The translations under genes were made by a program, and so were the position numbers. Below, piece by piece: positions 37,460 to 48,316 of a DNA stretch of 64,000 bases. The notes below the pieces were generated by a model. That model had not been told where the DNA came from, did no database searches, and worked only from the letters and a program-made list of their open reading frames with translations. Position 1 is the stretch's first letter. Every line of letters starts with the position of its first letter. This stretch comes from Ruminococcus sp. (GTDB taxonomy: Bacteria > Bacillota > Clostridia > Oscillospirales > Ruminococcaceae), in contig SVNK01000001.1 of the NCBI GenBank assembly GCA_015066935.1, forward strand, positions 196,400 to 260,399, read 5' to 3'.

Positions 37460-38572
37460 TTAATCCTCGTCATTATCATCATAGATTTCGCCGTATTTTT
37501 CAGCCATTCTCTTTCTGGCTTCCTTGATAAGCTCACGGTTGACCTTGTTCATTTCGTTACGTGACATCTTATCGCCGTTTGAATTTTTTCTTGCCTGATT
37601 ATTCTGCTGTTCAAGGAGTTCCTGCTGTTCCATCATTCTCTGCATGAACGACTTCTTCTCGGGGTGTTTTTCGGCGTATATACGAGCCTTTTCCTTTTCC
37701 TTCTCATTGATTGCCGCTGTTCTTTCGGGAGTAAAATACTGGTTCAGCAGGAATGTTATAACGAATGAGAGGAGTGCGGACCATATCCAGTAGAAGCCAA
37801 CACCTGCGGGTACCTGGAATGCGAACCATACAGACATAAGAGGCATGGAATACATCATAAATGTCATACAGCCGCCGTTCTGCATATTGGGGTTGACCTT
37901 TTTCTGGTGAATCTGGCTGTATACTGAGGAAAGGAGCTGTGCGACGCCTGCGAGAATCGGAATCATGAAGAGGATAAAGTTCTCCTTATTCCATGTATCG
38001 GGAGTGAAATCGGGAGTTTTTCCGAGGTTTGCACCGAAAATCGTGAAATTCTCGCTGAAATCGGTAACCTTTCTTGCGAAATCACCTGCAAGAGAAGTGT
38101 ACTTGTCGTAATTTACGGAGAGGTCCTTCATAACCTCAAGCTCACATCTGAGGTCGCCGATTTTTGCACCTGCGATTTCAACGGCAGCACGTCTTACGTC
38201 CTTTGTAAAATCGAGAATATGCGTAATTGGTTTATATACAACGTCCAGCACGCCGAAGAGCAGAAACATCTGTATAAATGCGGGCAGACAGCTTCCCATA
38301 GGGTTTACGCCCTCTTCGATGTAGAGCTTCTGCTGTTCCTGCTGCAGACGCTGGGGGTTGTTTGCATAGCTTTTTCTGAGCTTTTCGAGTTTTGGGGTGA
38401 GAAGCTGCATACGTGCCGCACTTTTCTGTGTTTTGTAGTTAATGGGCAGCATAAGGAGCTTGGTAACAATGGTAAATACAATTATAGAAACCGCATAATT
38501 ATCGAAAACATAATTAATGAGCTTCATGAGGTATCCGAAGGGGATACCGATAATGTCATAAAGTGCGTTCAA
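37460..38572 (-). CDS. yidC: Membrane protein insertase YidC
   Basis: FTIVTKLLMLPINYKTQKSAARMQLLTPKLEKLRKSYANNPQRLQQEQQKLY. Confidence 0.96.
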   Translation of the reverse strand: MNALYDIIGIPFGYLMKLINYVFDNYAVSIIVFTIVTKLLMLPINYKTQKSAARMQLLTPKLEKLRKSYANNPQRLQQEQQKLYIEEGVNPMGSCLPAFIQMFLLFGVLDVVYKPITHILDFTKDVRRAAVEIAGAKIGDLRCELEVMKDLSVNYDKYTSLAGDFARKVTDFSENFTIFGANLGKTPDFTPDTWNKENFILFMIPILAGVAQLLSSVYSQIHQKKVNPNMQNGGCMTFMMYSMPLMSVWFAFQVPAGVGFYWIWSALLSFVITFLLNQYFTPERTAAINEKEKEKARIYAEKHPEKKSFMQRMMEQQELLEQQNNQARKNSNGDKMSRNEMNKVNRELIKEARKRMAEKYGEIYDDNDED

Positions 38573-38584
38573 AATACATCCCTC

Positions 38585-38893
38585 TTAAATATCATCATTT
38601 TGTTGTTCTTCAGAATGGTGAGGATCAACGTCCTCACAGCCGATGCTTTCGTAATCAAACTTCTGAGCCTTAAACGTAAATTTTTCGGGAACAGGGTCTA
38701 TTCCTCCGAGAGACCACGGATTACAGCGCATGATCCTCCACACGGCAAGCAGAGTTCCCCTGATGAAGCCGAACCTTTTTAATGCTGTAAGCGCATAGGA
38801 ACTGCATGTAGGGTAATACTTGCATTTGGCAGGAAAAAGGGGAGAAATAAATTTCCTGTAGAAATTAATCAGGGCGATGGCGATATACTTCAT
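38585..38893 (-). CDS. yidD: Membrane protein insertion efficiency factor YidD
   Basis: INFYRKFISPLFPAKCKYYPTCSSYALTALKRFG. Confidence 0.97.
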   Translation of the reverse strand: MKYIAIALINFYRKFISPLFPAKCKYYPTCSSYALTALKRFGFIRGTLLAVWRIMRCNPWSLGGIDPVPEKFTFKAQKFDYESIGCEDVDPHHSEEQQNDDI

Positions 38894-39249
38894 TTTTTCA
38901 CATTGAAGCTTCCGAACATCCTGATGATTTCGGGAACGCCGTATTTTTCCATATATCCGCAGTATTCCTGTGACTTTATCTCACATATTGCCTTACGTGC
39001 AACAATAACGATATCCATGCCGATAGGAAGCCTTACTTCGGCTTTACTGTAGGCGAGGCGGATAAGTCTTTTTGCCCTGTTTCTTTTCACCGAATTGCCA
39101 ACCTTTTTGCCTGCGGTAATACCGAATCGGTTGAAGCCTTGTCCGTTGGGACGCACATAAATAACGGAATATTTTGACGCTGTATATTTTCCTTTTTTAT
39201 ATAGCGTCAGAAAGTCCTTATTATTATTCAAAATTTCCGTATAAAGCAT
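38890..39249 (-). CDS. rnpA: Ribonuclease P protein component
   Basis: RFGITAGKKVGNSVKRNRAKRLIRLAY. Confidence 0.97.
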   Translation of the reverse strand: MLYTEILNNNKDFLTLYKKGKYTASKYSVIYVRPNGQGFNRFGITAGKKVGNSVKRNRAKRLIRLAYSKAEVRLPIGMDIVIVARKAICEIKSQEYCGYMEKYGVPEIIRMFGSFNVKK

Positions 39250-39290
39250 AAAAATTACCTTTAGTCCGGCAGCAGCTTATTAACAAAAAA

Positions 39291-39315
39291 GACCACAAAA
39301 ATTTCTTTTGTGGTC
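39291..39315 (-). terminator. Hairpin between rpmH and rnpA
   Basis: GACCACAAAA..TTTTGTGGTC followed by T6 on minus strand. Confidence 0.75.
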
Positions 39316-39323
39316 AAGCCTCG

Positions 39324-39458
39324 TCAGTGAGTTAATCTTGCTCTGCCCTTAGATCTTCTACGAGCTAAAACCTTTCTGCCGTTCTTGGTAGCCATTCTCT
39401 TCATGAAGCCGTGCTCCTTCTTTCTGTGAAGCTTCTTAGGCTGATATGTTCTTTTCAT
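39324..39458 (-). CDS. rpmH: 50S ribosomal protein L34
   Basis: [44 protein letters not shown]. Confidence 0.99.
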   Translation of the reverse strand: MKRTYQPKKLHRKKEHGFMKRMATKNGRKVLARRRSKGRARLTH

Positions 39459-39499
39459 ATTCAGAACCTCCTCTCTTCGGATTATATAGATAAGAATAC

Positions 39500-40022
39500 C
39501 CTTAAAAAGACAGGTATTCAAAACTGTTGAAGTTCATGCAGACTCTAAAAATCCGCATTACACTCATAAATTATATCTTATAAGGGGAGCGATGTCAAGC
39601 AGTTTCCGTAAATTTATAAAAAAAAATCCCATTTTCATATACTTTAACAATTCACACTCAACATGCCGACCTGTTTTTTTATCATTTTGTCAATTAAGAA
39701 AAAACGTCCGTGACGACTGTTTCAACAATGTTAACAGTCGCAAAACGTCGTTTTTTGTTGATAATCTTGAAAACTATGTTGATATTCGCATATAAATCAC
39801 CTCTTTTAACATAAAAATTTCGTATACATGTCCATCTGTGCGTTAAAAATGTTGAGTTTTCAACAATCCGACAATTTATGTGTGAAAAAAACTTCGTTTT
39901 TCTACTTTTTTGAAATGTAAAATCCCCTTGCAATCTGCTCCCTTTTATGATATAATAATAGTATATTAATATAGGAGAGTGTTTTTTTTATTCCGAACAC
40001 TCGGTACATACGGAGGTTTAAA
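39500..40022. other. Part of replication origin region (rpmH-dnaA intergenic)
   Basis: Gene orientation diverges here; AT-rich; TTTTCAACA (39857) and TGTTGATAA (39756) DnaA-box-like motifs. Confidence 0.7.
39928..39956 (+). promoter_or_regulatory. dnaA promoter
   Basis: TTGCAA-17-TATAAT. Confidence 0.75.
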
Positions 40023-41393
40023 ATGAATTCTTTTGAGGAAGCTTTTGATAAGGTTAAGAAATACTGCCTTGAAAATGACAAGATTCCCGAAATCGGTATC
40101 ACTACCTGGATCAGCCAGATGAAGCCCGAAAGTTTTAACGGTACCGACGCTGTTTTCAGTATCCCAACCGATTTTCAGAGAGAAATTATCGTATCAAAAT
40201 ATCTCGATATACTCACAGAGGTTTTCGGTATTATCCTCGGATTCGATGTGAATATCATCGTCAACGTAGAATCGGATAAGCCCAAGGTCATCAACGTCCC
40301 CACAGACGCCGAACTCGACAGAAAACACGAAGAACTTGAAAAATCATATAAGTTCGCAAATTACGACTATACATTCGATACTTTCATTGAGGGACGTTCC
40401 AACGAATTTGCTCTTGCGTGCAGTAAATCCGTCGCAAAGAACTGCGGCGAAAAGGCTGTTCCCGATTATAACCCCCTCTTTATCTACGGTCCCTCGGGAA
40501 TGGGTAAGACCCACCTCATCACCGCTATCGCAAATGAGGTAAGAAAAAATCACCCCGAATACAATATCGTCTACGTTACAAGCGAAACCTTTGCCGGCGA
40601 CCTCGTTACCGCACTCAACAAAAGTACAATTTCTGAATTCCATAATAAGTACAGAAACGCCGATATTCTCCTTATCGACGATATTCAGTTCTTTGCCGAA
40701 AAAGAACGTATGCAGGAGGAATTCTTCCATACATTCTACAAGCTCCATCAGGAAGGCAAACAGATCGTTATCACTTCCGATAAGCCGCCCAAGGAGCTTA
40801 TAACTCTCGAAGAACGCCTCAGAACACGTTTTGAAGGCGGTCTTATTGCGGATATTTCCGCCCCCGATTACGAAACACGTCTCGCTATCATCAACAGAAA
40901 ATCAGAGCTTCTTGAACTCAAGATGCCAAGCGAAGTTGCCGAATTTATGGCAAACCGCCTTAAATCAAATATACGTCAGCTCGAAGGCGCCGTTGTAAGA
41001 CTCAAGGCTCTCAACCACTTCGCCGGAAGTCCCATTACAATTTCAATGGCTCAGAGCGTTATCCGTGACGTTCTCACAGATGAGCAGCCTATCCCGATTA
41101 CCGTTGAGAAAATTATCTCAGAGGTTTCTACTGTCTACGGTGTATCACCCGAGGACATCCGTTCAAGCAAGCGTTCCGCACAGGTTTCAATCGCACGTAA
41201 GGTTGCTATCTACGTTGTGAGAGAAATCACCAATATGCCCCTCGCTTCAATCGGTACGGAATTCGGCGGACGTGACCACTCTACTATCGTTTATTCCGTT
41301 ACAAATATCACCGAGGCTATGCAGAAAGACCCTAACCTCAAAAACCTCGTCAACGATACCATCAAGAATATCAGAGATAAAAGTAAGGTCTGA
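40023..41393 (+). CDS. dnaA: Chromosomal replication initiator DnaA
   Basis: PLFIYGPSGMGKTHLITAIANEV, DILLIDDIQFFAEKE, EFGGRDHSTIVYSV. Confidence 0.99.
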   Translation: MNSFEEAFDKVKKYCLENDKIPEIGITTWISQMKPESFNGTDAVFSIPTDFQREIIVSKYLDILTEVFGIILGFDVNIIVNVESDKPKVINVPTDAELDRKHEELEKSYKFANYDYTFDTFIEGRSNEFALACSKSVAKNCGEKAVPDYNPLFIYGPSGMGKTHLITAIANEVRKNHPEYNIVYVTSETFAGDLVTALNKSTISEFHNKYRNADILLIDDIQFFAEKERMQEEFFHTFYKLHQEGKQIVITSDKPPKELITLEERLRTRFEGGLIADISAPDYETRLAIINRKSELLELKMPSEVAEFMANRLKSNIRQLEGAVVRLKALNHFAGSPITISMAQSVIRDVLTDEQPIPITVEKIISEVSTVYGVSPEDIRSSKRSAQVSIARKVAIYVVREITNMPLASIGTEFGGRDHSTIVYSVTNITEAMQKDPNLKNLVNDTIKNIRDKSKV

Positions 41394-41928
41394 GTTTTCA
41401 ACAGAAACGCTGTTGAAAAACGGGTTTTAAACAGAGTTTTCAACACAATGTTCAAAGCTGTGTGGAATCACAATCATCGTGTCTGCCGTAAATTTACAGA
41501 CATCGGCAGACATGTTTCAACATTTTTGATTTATCAACACTTAACAGATTCTTGAAAAAAATTTATGCAAAAACAGTTTTCTACAAAATTTTCAACTATT
41601 CTTCAACTTCAACTCCACAGCTTCAACTTTCTTCAACAAAAAATCACACCCCTTGAAATTTCTTCACATTTATCCCAAATTTCACAACAGTGGTCTGTTG
41701 ATGGATTTTTGCGGATATATAGCCGGAAAATGCTTGTCCTAACTTTTCAACAGCCCCTATAACAACAACAATTATATTATTACTTATATTACCTTTCTTC
41801 TGTGCAGCAAAGCTGCTTCTTCAAGTAAGCTTCGCTGTTAAAAACATCAGGACGTTATTCGTAACAGGCATTTCTGCTCTCCGTAAAGCATACGGAAAAA
41901 TTTTCCCTAATTCAGATTGGAGTATATA
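41394..41928. other. dnaA-dnaN intergenic origin region with DnaA-box-like motifs
   Basis: TTTTCAACA at 41395, 41437, 41744; TGTTGAAAA at 41411; TTATCAACA at 41531. Confidence 0.65.
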
Positions 41929-43032
41929 ATGAAATTTACCTGCAATAAATCAGAACTGAGCGAGGCTATCGGCAGTGTCTCAAAAGCTGTATCAATAAAA
42001 TCAACTATAGCTGCTCTTGAAGGCATAAAGGTGAGAGTCTCGGAAGGTGAGGTAGAGCTTACAGGCTATAACCTCGAAATCGGTATCCGTACATCTATCA
42101 AAGCCGAAACTGAAGGAAACGGCGAATTCGTCGCAAGCGTAAGACTCTTCAGCGAGTTTACAAGACGTATGTCAGAGGACGAGGTTACCGTCGAAATCGA
42201 CGAAAATCTCACCGTAAGAATGTCAAGCAGAGCAACAGAGTGTACCTTCACCGCAATCTCTGCTCAGGAATACCCCGAACTCCCCAAGGTCGATACCGCA
42301 AGAATCTTCACAGTAAAACAGAACGTCCTCCGTTCAATGATAAATATGACAGGCTATGCGGCTTCTACTAACGAAAGCAAGCCCGTTCTCACAGGTGAGC
42401 TTTTCGATATTGAAAACGGAAGCTTCAATATGGTCGCTATAGACGGTTTCCGTCTTGCAATCAGAAACGAGCCTACAGAGTGTCAGGATAAGTATTATTT
42501 CGTAGTTCCGAAAAAGGCTCTCATGGAGGTTTCTGCTCTCGCTAAGGACGATAACGACAAAATCTGCCGTATCTTTACAAATAATCGCCACATTATCTTC
42601 GAAATCGACAACTGCACCGTCATTTCAAGACTCCTTGAAGGTGCTTTCCATAACTATAAGCTCAGTATCCCGTCAAGTCACAAAACAGAGGTCATCATCA
42701 GCAAGAGAGACTTCGCTTCATGTCTTGAACGCTGCTCGCTTATCATCGACGAAAAAAATAAGTGTCCTATCCGCTGCGAAATCGGAAACGGCGTTATGAA
42801 AATTAACTGCAAAACAGGAATCGGTAAGGTGAACGATGCCATTTCTGCCGATATTTCGGGAGAAGCTCTCACAATCGGCTTCAACAACAAGCTCGTCCTC
42901 GAAGCTCTCAGGGCTGCGGAGGGCGATAAGCTCAGACTCCGTTTCAGCGGTGCGATGAAGGTTATTGAAATCCTTCCCATGGAGGGCGAAAGCTTCATCT
43001 ACCTCGTTATGCCGATTCAGCTCAAAAACTGA
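41929..43032 (+). CDS. dnaN: DNA polymerase III beta clamp
   Basis: [38 protein letters not shown]-terminal [10 protein letters not shown]. Confidence 0.98.
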   Translation: MKFTCNKSELSEAIGSVSKAVSIKSTIAALEGIKVRVSEGEVELTGYNLEIGIRTSIKAETEGNGEFVASVRLFSEFTRRMSEDEVTVEIDENLTVRMSSRATECTFTAISAQEYPELPKVDTARIFTVKQNVLRSMINMTGYAASTNESKPVLTGELFDIENGSFNMVAIDGFRLAIRNEPTECQDKYYFVVPKKALMEVSALAKDDNDKICRIFTNNRHIIFEIDNCTVISRLLEGAFHNYKLSIPSSHKTEVIISKRDFASCLERCSLIIDEKNKCPIRCEIGNGVMKINCKTGIGKVNDAISADISGEALTIGFNNKLVLEALRAAEGDKLRLRFSGAMKVIEILPMEGESFIYLVMPIQLKN

Positions 43033-43070
43033 TTTTTCCATTAATCCTGTATCGAAAGGCTGCTGCTTTT

Positions 43071-43283
43071 ATGGCTGAAAATAAAGTAAAAATCACTACG
43101 GAATTCATAAAGCTCGATGCGCTTATGAAGTTTGCATCAATGACAGGTTCGGGCGGTGAGGCAAAGGCTGTTATAAACGAGGGACTCGTCCTCGTAAACG
43201 GCGAGGTCTGCACCATGAGAGGCAAGAAAATACGTCCCGGCGACGTTGTTTCTTTCAACGGAACAGAGGTAACCGTAGAGTGA
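43071..43283 (+). CDS. yaaA: S4-domain RNA-binding protein (YaaA type)
   Basis: [51 protein letters not shown]. Confidence 0.93.
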   Translation: MAENKVKITTEFIKLDALMKFASMTGSGGEAKAVINEGLVLVNGEVCTMRGKKIRPGDVVSFNGTEVTVE

Positions 43284-44428
43284 ATGTAACTTACGCTCAG
43301 ATAGACGGCTTTAAGAATCTTTCCGGAATCTCTTTCGCTCCCGACCCGAAATATAATATCATCGTAGGTAAAAATGCTCAGGGTAAAACAAATCTCCTTG
43401 AAGCTATGTGGATTCTTTCGGGCTGCAGAAGCTTCCGTGGCTCGAAGGAAAGGGACTACGTATGCCTTGACGGCGTGAAAATGTCCTCGAAAATCAAGCT
43501 GCTTGACAGCGTCCGTGAGCAGAAAATCAGCTACGAAATGATAAAAGGCGTCAATCAGCAGAAAATTATCCACCTGAACGGCGTCAGACAAAAGGGTACA
43601 AGACAGCTCTTCGACGTTTTCAAGTGCATTGCCTTCATTCCCGATGACGTCGATATAATCAAAGGTTCGCCCGAAAAAAGACGCAGCTTCATTGATATGG
43701 CTGCTTCCCAGCTTAACCCGATTTTCGTCGTCCATATCACAAAGCACCACGCTGTCATGAACCAGCGGAATGCCCTGCTTAAGGAAATTATGCAGGGTAA
43801 GGCTCCCCGTGAGGTCCTCTGCATCTGGGACAGACAGGCGGCTCACGAGGGTACTCTCATCTCCTATATGAGAAATGAGTATATAGCTAAAATCAACGGT
43901 ATCTGCGGTAAACTCTATGAGAAAATTTCAGGCGGATCCGAAAAAATGGAAATCGAATATAAGTCGAACGTCTTTAAACCCGAGGACTTTCAGAAGCCCT
44001 GCGGTGAGGACGCTTATCTGCGTTATTACGAGAAACTCTGCGAATCCGCAGATTACGATATACGTACAGGCTCCACTCATTCGGGAGTCAACCGTGACGA
44101 AATTATCATAAAAATCAACGGAGTGAGTGCAAAGGAGTACGGCTCTCAGGGACAGATTAAAAGTGCCGCACTCGTCATGAAGCTCGCTCAGGCGGAAATT
44201 TTCAGAACAAAGTCAAAGGAGTCTCCCGTCGTCTTTCTCGACGACGTTATGGGCGAGCTCGACGAGAACCGCCAGAAATTCGTCTTCGATATCATCAGAG
44301 ATATGCAGGTTTTTCTCACTACCTGCAACGAAAGTGCACTTCTTCCCGAAATAAAAGGGAAAATCCTCAGAATCAGCGGAGGAAAAATAATTGAAGAAAC
44401 CGACAATCTATCTCCACATAGGGAATAA
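43280..44428 (+). CDS. recF: DNA replication/repair protein RecF
   Basis: [37 protein letters not shown]. Confidence 0.97.
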   Translation: MNVTYAQIDGFKNLSGISFAPDPKYNIIVGKNAQGKTNLLEAMWILSGCRSFRGSKERDYVCLDGVKMSSKIKLLDSVREQKISYEMIKGVNQQKIIHLNGVRQKGTRQLFDVFKCIAFIPDDVDIIKGSPEKRRSFIDMAASQLNPIFVVHITKHHAVMNQRNALLKEIMQGKAPREVLCIWDRQAAHEGTLISYMRNEYIAKINGICGKLYEKISGGSEKMEIEYKSNVFKPEDFQKPCGEDAYLRYYEKLCESADYDIRTGSTHSGVNRDEIIIKINGVSAKEYGSQGQIKSAALVMKLAQAEIFRTKSKESPVVFLDDVMGELDENRQKFVFDIIRDMQVFLTTCNESALLPEIKGKILRISGGKIIEETDNLSPHRE

Positions 44429-44666
44429 TTATTCCGTGGATACAAGGGATATAGTGGGAATTTTCGACATTGAGAATACAACTGTTGAAAAGTGTACAAA
44501 AATCCTCCTTGAACGTGCGGAAAAGGAAAAAAAGTGTGTCTACACAACCTACGAGATGCCGAAAAGCTTCATTATTACCGTCAGAAACGGCAGGGAGAGA
44601 CTCTATATCTCTCAGCTTGCCGCCTCAACACTCAGAAAAAGACTCGCAGACGGCGGTGGAATGTGA
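44391..44666 (+). CDS. remB: DUF370 / RemB-like protein, TTG start overlapping recF
   Basis: TTG after [38 protein letters not shown]. Confidence 0.85.
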   Translation: MKKPTIYLHIGNNYSVDTRDIVGIFDIENTTVEKCTKILLERAEKEKKCVYTTYEMPKSFIITVRNGRERLYISQLAASTLRKRLADGGGM

Positions 44667-45127
44667 TGATAAAAAAAAGAAAAACAATTATAAAAATTAT
44701 CACGGTAATTATTGCGGTAATTTTAATTTGGGTGCTGGTATATCTGGAATTTCACCGTTTTTTCATTACAGGTTTAAGCCGCAGTTACATGAGCAATAAA
44801 TTCAATATCGAAATAACAAAAGATATGGAATTAAAAAAATATAAAAAGGAAGTAGTTTTCAAAGACGGTTCAGTATATGAGCTTCACATTGACAACATCG
44901 GAAATGACCATCTTGGTTTTATGGAAAAATATTGTAAAGGTGATATATGGTCATACAGCAAAGACGGTGAACATCTTAATGACGGAAAACACAAATACAA
45001 TGATGCCTATAAGGGAACTTTCGGATGCGATGAATACGTCATTTATGAAAGAAAAGGAAATCCGGCTCAGGCATATTTCTTCAAAGATGGAGATACCTAT
45101 GATATGATTCTGTACACATGGTATTAA
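44666..45127 (+). CDS. Hypothetical membrane-anchored protein
   Basis: TGATG overlap with remB; MIKKRKTIIKIITVIIAVILIWVLVYLEF TM helix. Confidence 0.7.
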   Translation: MIKKRKTIIKIITVIIAVILIWVLVYLEFHRFFITGLSRSYMSNKFNIEITKDMELKKYKKEVVFKDGSVYELHIDNIGNDHLGFMEKYCKGDIWSYSKDGEHLNDGKHKYNDAYKGTFGCDEYVIYERKGNPAQAYFFKDGDTYDMILYTWY

Positions 45128-45144
45128 AATCAGAAGGGAACGGC

Positions 45145-45400
45145 GTTCCGATAATGCGTAATTCGTAATTATTAATGCGTAATTATATAATTGGGATAAC
45201 ATGCATATTGTAGGGACGACCATTGGTCGTCCGCAATCCGAAAATCTCCCGCAATAATGGGAAATCCCTATAATGCGTAATTCGCAATTATTAATGCGTA
45301 ATGCGTAATTATGCCGTCGGACGACCATTGGTCGTCCCTACACGGTAAACCGGTTACGAAAAATTCTTAATTCATAATTCATAATTCTTAATTTGAATAA
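45145..45400. repeat. GTAGGG hairpins plus AATTCATAATTCTTAAT runs upstream of gyrB
   Basis: GTAGGGACGACCATTGGTCGTCC and its reverse complement; TAATGCGTAATTCGTAATTATTAATGCGTAAT repeats. Confidence 0.75.
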
Positions 45401-45414
45401 ATGGAGGTAAATTC

Positions 45415-47346
45415 ATGAATCAGCAGAACAACAACTACGATGAAAACGATATACAAATTCTGGAGGGACTCGAAGCTGTCCGCAAAAGACCCGGAATGTA
45501 TATCGGTTCAACAGGTCCCGGCGGACTTCATCACCTTGTTTATGAAATTGTGGATAACTCCATTGACGAGGCTCTTGCAGGCTTCTGTACGGAAATCAAT
45601 GTAGAGATTCTTGAAGGGAACGTTATCCGTGTTTCCGATAACGGACGAGGTATCCCCGTAGGTATCCACCCTAAGGAGGGAATTTCTGCGGCAACCGTCG
45701 TTTATACGATTCTCCATGCGGGAGGAAAGTTCGGCGGAGGCGGATACAAGGTTTCGGGAGGACTTCACGGTGTAGGAGCTTCCGTTGTAAACGCTCTTTC
45801 GGAGTGGCTTGAGCTTACTGTCTGCGACGGAAAACACGTCTACTTCCAGCGTTTCGAGAGAGGTCACTACGACGAGGAACTCAAAATTACAGGCGATACC
45901 GACAAGACCGGTACAAGCGTTATGTTCAAGGCGGACGGCGAAATCTTCGAAAGTACCGTATATGACTACGACGTGCTCCTGAAGCGTCTGCGTGAACAGG
46001 CATTCCTCAATGCGGGAATCAGAATCGTTTTCTCCGACAAACGCAATGCCGACAATATCCAGAGCGAAACCCTCCACTATGAGGGCGGTATAAATCAGTT
46101 TGTAGAGCATATCAGGGAAAGCTGGGGACTTGATGCTCCGCTTCATGAGAATGTAATCTACATTTCGGGTACTCAGGGCGACTCATTTGCCGAAATTGCC
46201 TTCCAGTACAATGCGGGCTATAAGGAGATAATCCTCTCGTTTGCGAACAATATCCATACAAAGGACGGCGGTTCGCACGAAATGGGCTTCAAGAACGCTC
46301 TCACGAAGGTCATCAACGAATACGGCAGAAAAATGGGACTCCTCAAAGAAGGCGAAAAGCTCTCGGGAGAGGACGTCCGTGAAGGTATTACGGCAATTGT
46401 CTCCGTAAAGCTGACCGAGTGCGAGTTCGAGGGACAGACAAAAGGCCGTCTCGGAAACCCCGAGGTAAGACCGTTCATCGACAAGCTTGTAACGGAAAAG
46501 CTCTCAAATTATCTTGAGGAGAATCCGTCTATAGGAAAGCTTATTTTCAGCAAGAGCGTTTCTGCACTCAAGGCTCGTGAGGCTGCAAAGAGAGCCCGTG
46601 AAGCCGAAAGAAAAAAGAACGTCTTCGGAAGCGGAGTCTCAATGCCCGAAAAGCTTGCGGACTGCTCCGAGCGTGACAACAGATACACCGAAATATATAT
46701 CGTCGAGGGAGATTCTGCGGGAGGTTCCGCAAAAAGCGGCAGAGACCGCCGTTATCAGGCAATCCTTTCCCTCTGGGGTAAGATGCTGAACGTCGAAAAG
46801 GCGAGAATCGACCGAATCTACGGCAACGAAAAGCTTGAACCCGTTGTTGCGGCACTCGGTACGGGAATCGGTGACGAGTTCGATATAACGAAGCTCCGCT
46901 ACGGAAAAGTAATCATCATGGCGGATGCCGACGTTGACGGTATGCACATCAGAACACTCCTTCTGACGTTCTTCTTCCGCTATATGAGACCCCTCATCAG
47001 CAACGGCAACGTCTATATCGCACAGCCGCCGCTTTTCAAGGTCTCAAGAGGAAATAACGAGCGTTATGCCTTCTCCGACGAGGAGCGTGACAAGTATATC
47101 GAGGAGCTTTCAGAGGGCGGTAAGTATAAACCAGATACCCAGCGTTACAAGGGTCTCGGTGAGATGGACCCCGAACAGCTCTGGGAAACTACTATGGACC
47201 CCGAACGCCGTACAATGATTAGAATTACCATGGAGGACGCCTATAAAGCCGACGAGGTATTCTCTGTCCTTATGGGCGATAAGGTTGAACCCCGACGCAA
47301 TTTCATCGAAAAGAATGCAAGATACGTTCAGAACCTTGATTTCTGA
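45415..47346 (+). CDS. gyrB: DNA gyrase subunit B
   Basis: [58 protein letters not shown]. Confidence 0.99.
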   Translation: MNQQNNNYDENDIQILEGLEAVRKRPGMYIGSTGPGGLHHLVYEIVDNSIDEALAGFCTEINVEILEGNVIRVSDNGRGIPVGIHPKEGISAATVVYTILHAGGKFGGGGYKVSGGLHGVGASVVNALSEWLELTVCDGKHVYFQRFERGHYDEELKITGDTDKTGTSVMFKADGEIFESTVYDYDVLLKRLREQAFLNAGIRIVFSDKRNADNIQSETLHYEGGINQFVEHIRESWGLDAPLHENVIYISGTQGDSFAEIAFQYNAGYKEIILSFANNIHTKDGGSHEMGFKNALTKVINEYGRKMGLLKEGEKLSGEDVREGITAIVSVKLTECEFEGQTKGRLGNPEVRPFIDKLVTEKLSNYLEENPSIGKLIFSKSVSALKAREAAKRAREAERKKNVFGSGVSMPEKLADCSERDNRYTEIYIVEGDSAGGSAKSGRDRRYQAILSLWGKMLNVEKARIDRIYGNEKLEPVVAALGTGIGDEFDITKLRYGKVIIMADADVDGMHIRTLLLTFFFRYMRPLISNGNVYIAQPPLFKVSRGNNERYAFSDEERDKYIEELSEGGKYKPDTQRYKGLGEMDPEQLWETTMDPERRTMIRITMEDAYKADEVFSVLMGDKVEPRRNFIEKNARYVQNLDF

Positions 47347-47363
47347 TTACGACAGGAGGATAC

Positions 47364-47933
47364 ATGAACGAAAATTACAGACTCGTGAAGGATTACAGCA
47401 TCCCTCTTGACATCTTCAGTGACGCTTACAGAAGCTATCAGAAAAAATATATATACCCGAAAAATTACATTTTTATGGCGATTTTCGGTATTCTGGCAAT
47501 CGACTTCATAGTCGCCGCAGTTAAGGACCCTTCGAATTTGTTTGCTTACCTGCTTATCATGGTGTGTCTTGCGATGATGTTCAGGGAGTGGTTCAATCCG
47601 AGGAAAATCCGCAACAATATCATTGATACCGTCAAAGAGCTTGGAAATCCCGTGTACAGACTCGGTATTGCCGACGATTATATCGAGATTTCAACAATCA
47701 GCGACGGCGGTGTTGATAACTCTGCTTCCGACGCTTCCGCCGATGAGCTTGATTATAACGAGCAGTACGACCCCCTGCCCGAAAAAACAACGCTCGTCAT
47801 TAACGACCAGATTAAAACTCTTGAATATGACAGGTATTTTCTGCTTCTCAACGGCAGAATGTCGTTCTATATAATCCCGAAGGAAGGCTTTACGGACAGT
47901 GAAATGGACGTTATCCGCAGCATCAACCGCTGA
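47364..47933 (+). CDS. Hypothetical membrane protein (YcxB-like C-terminus suspected)
   Basis: Two TM helices, C-terminal YFLLLNGRMSFYIIPKEGF. Confidence 0.65.
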   Translation: MNENYRLVKDYSIPLDIFSDAYRSYQKKYIYPKNYIFMAIFGILAIDFIVAAVKDPSNLFAYLLIMVCLAMMFREWFNPRKIRNNIIDTVKELGNPVYRLGIADDYIEISTISDGGVDNSASDASADELDYNEQYDPLPEKTTLVINDQIKTLEYDRYFLLLNGRMSFYIIPKEGFTDSEMDVIRSINR

Positions 47934-47934
47934 T

Positions 47935-48250
47935 TTATAATGCGTAATTATATAATTGGGATACGGACATATTCACCGTGTAGGGACGACCAATGGTCGT
48001 CCGCAATCTGAAAATCTTCCGCAATAATTGGAAATCCATATAATGCGGAATTAATTATCGGGACGTTTCGGATTATTTACGGGCGAACACAGTTCGCCCC
48101 TACAGTTTCACGACGTATTCACCATGTAGGGACGACCAATGGTCGTCCGCAATCTGAAAATCTTCCGCAAAAATTGGAAATCCATATAATGCGGAATTAT
48201 ATAATTGGGATACGGACATATTGTAGGGGACGGCGTCCCCGACGTCCCGA
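47935..48250. repeat. Tandem array A of ~146-bp hairpin units
   Basis: GTAGGGACGACCAATGGTCGTCC at 47980 and 48126 (146-bp spacing), interleaved GGGCGAACACAGTTCGCCC. Confidence 0.9.
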
Positions 48251-48316
48251 TTATAAAAATGCTGATTTGTCCATAAAATTATAATTCATAATTCGAAAAG
48301 CAGGAGGTAAGAAATT

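Noticed and set aside
43022-43846. 274-aa ORF antisense to yaaA/recF
   Set aside because: Shadow ORF; no recognisable domain or start signals.
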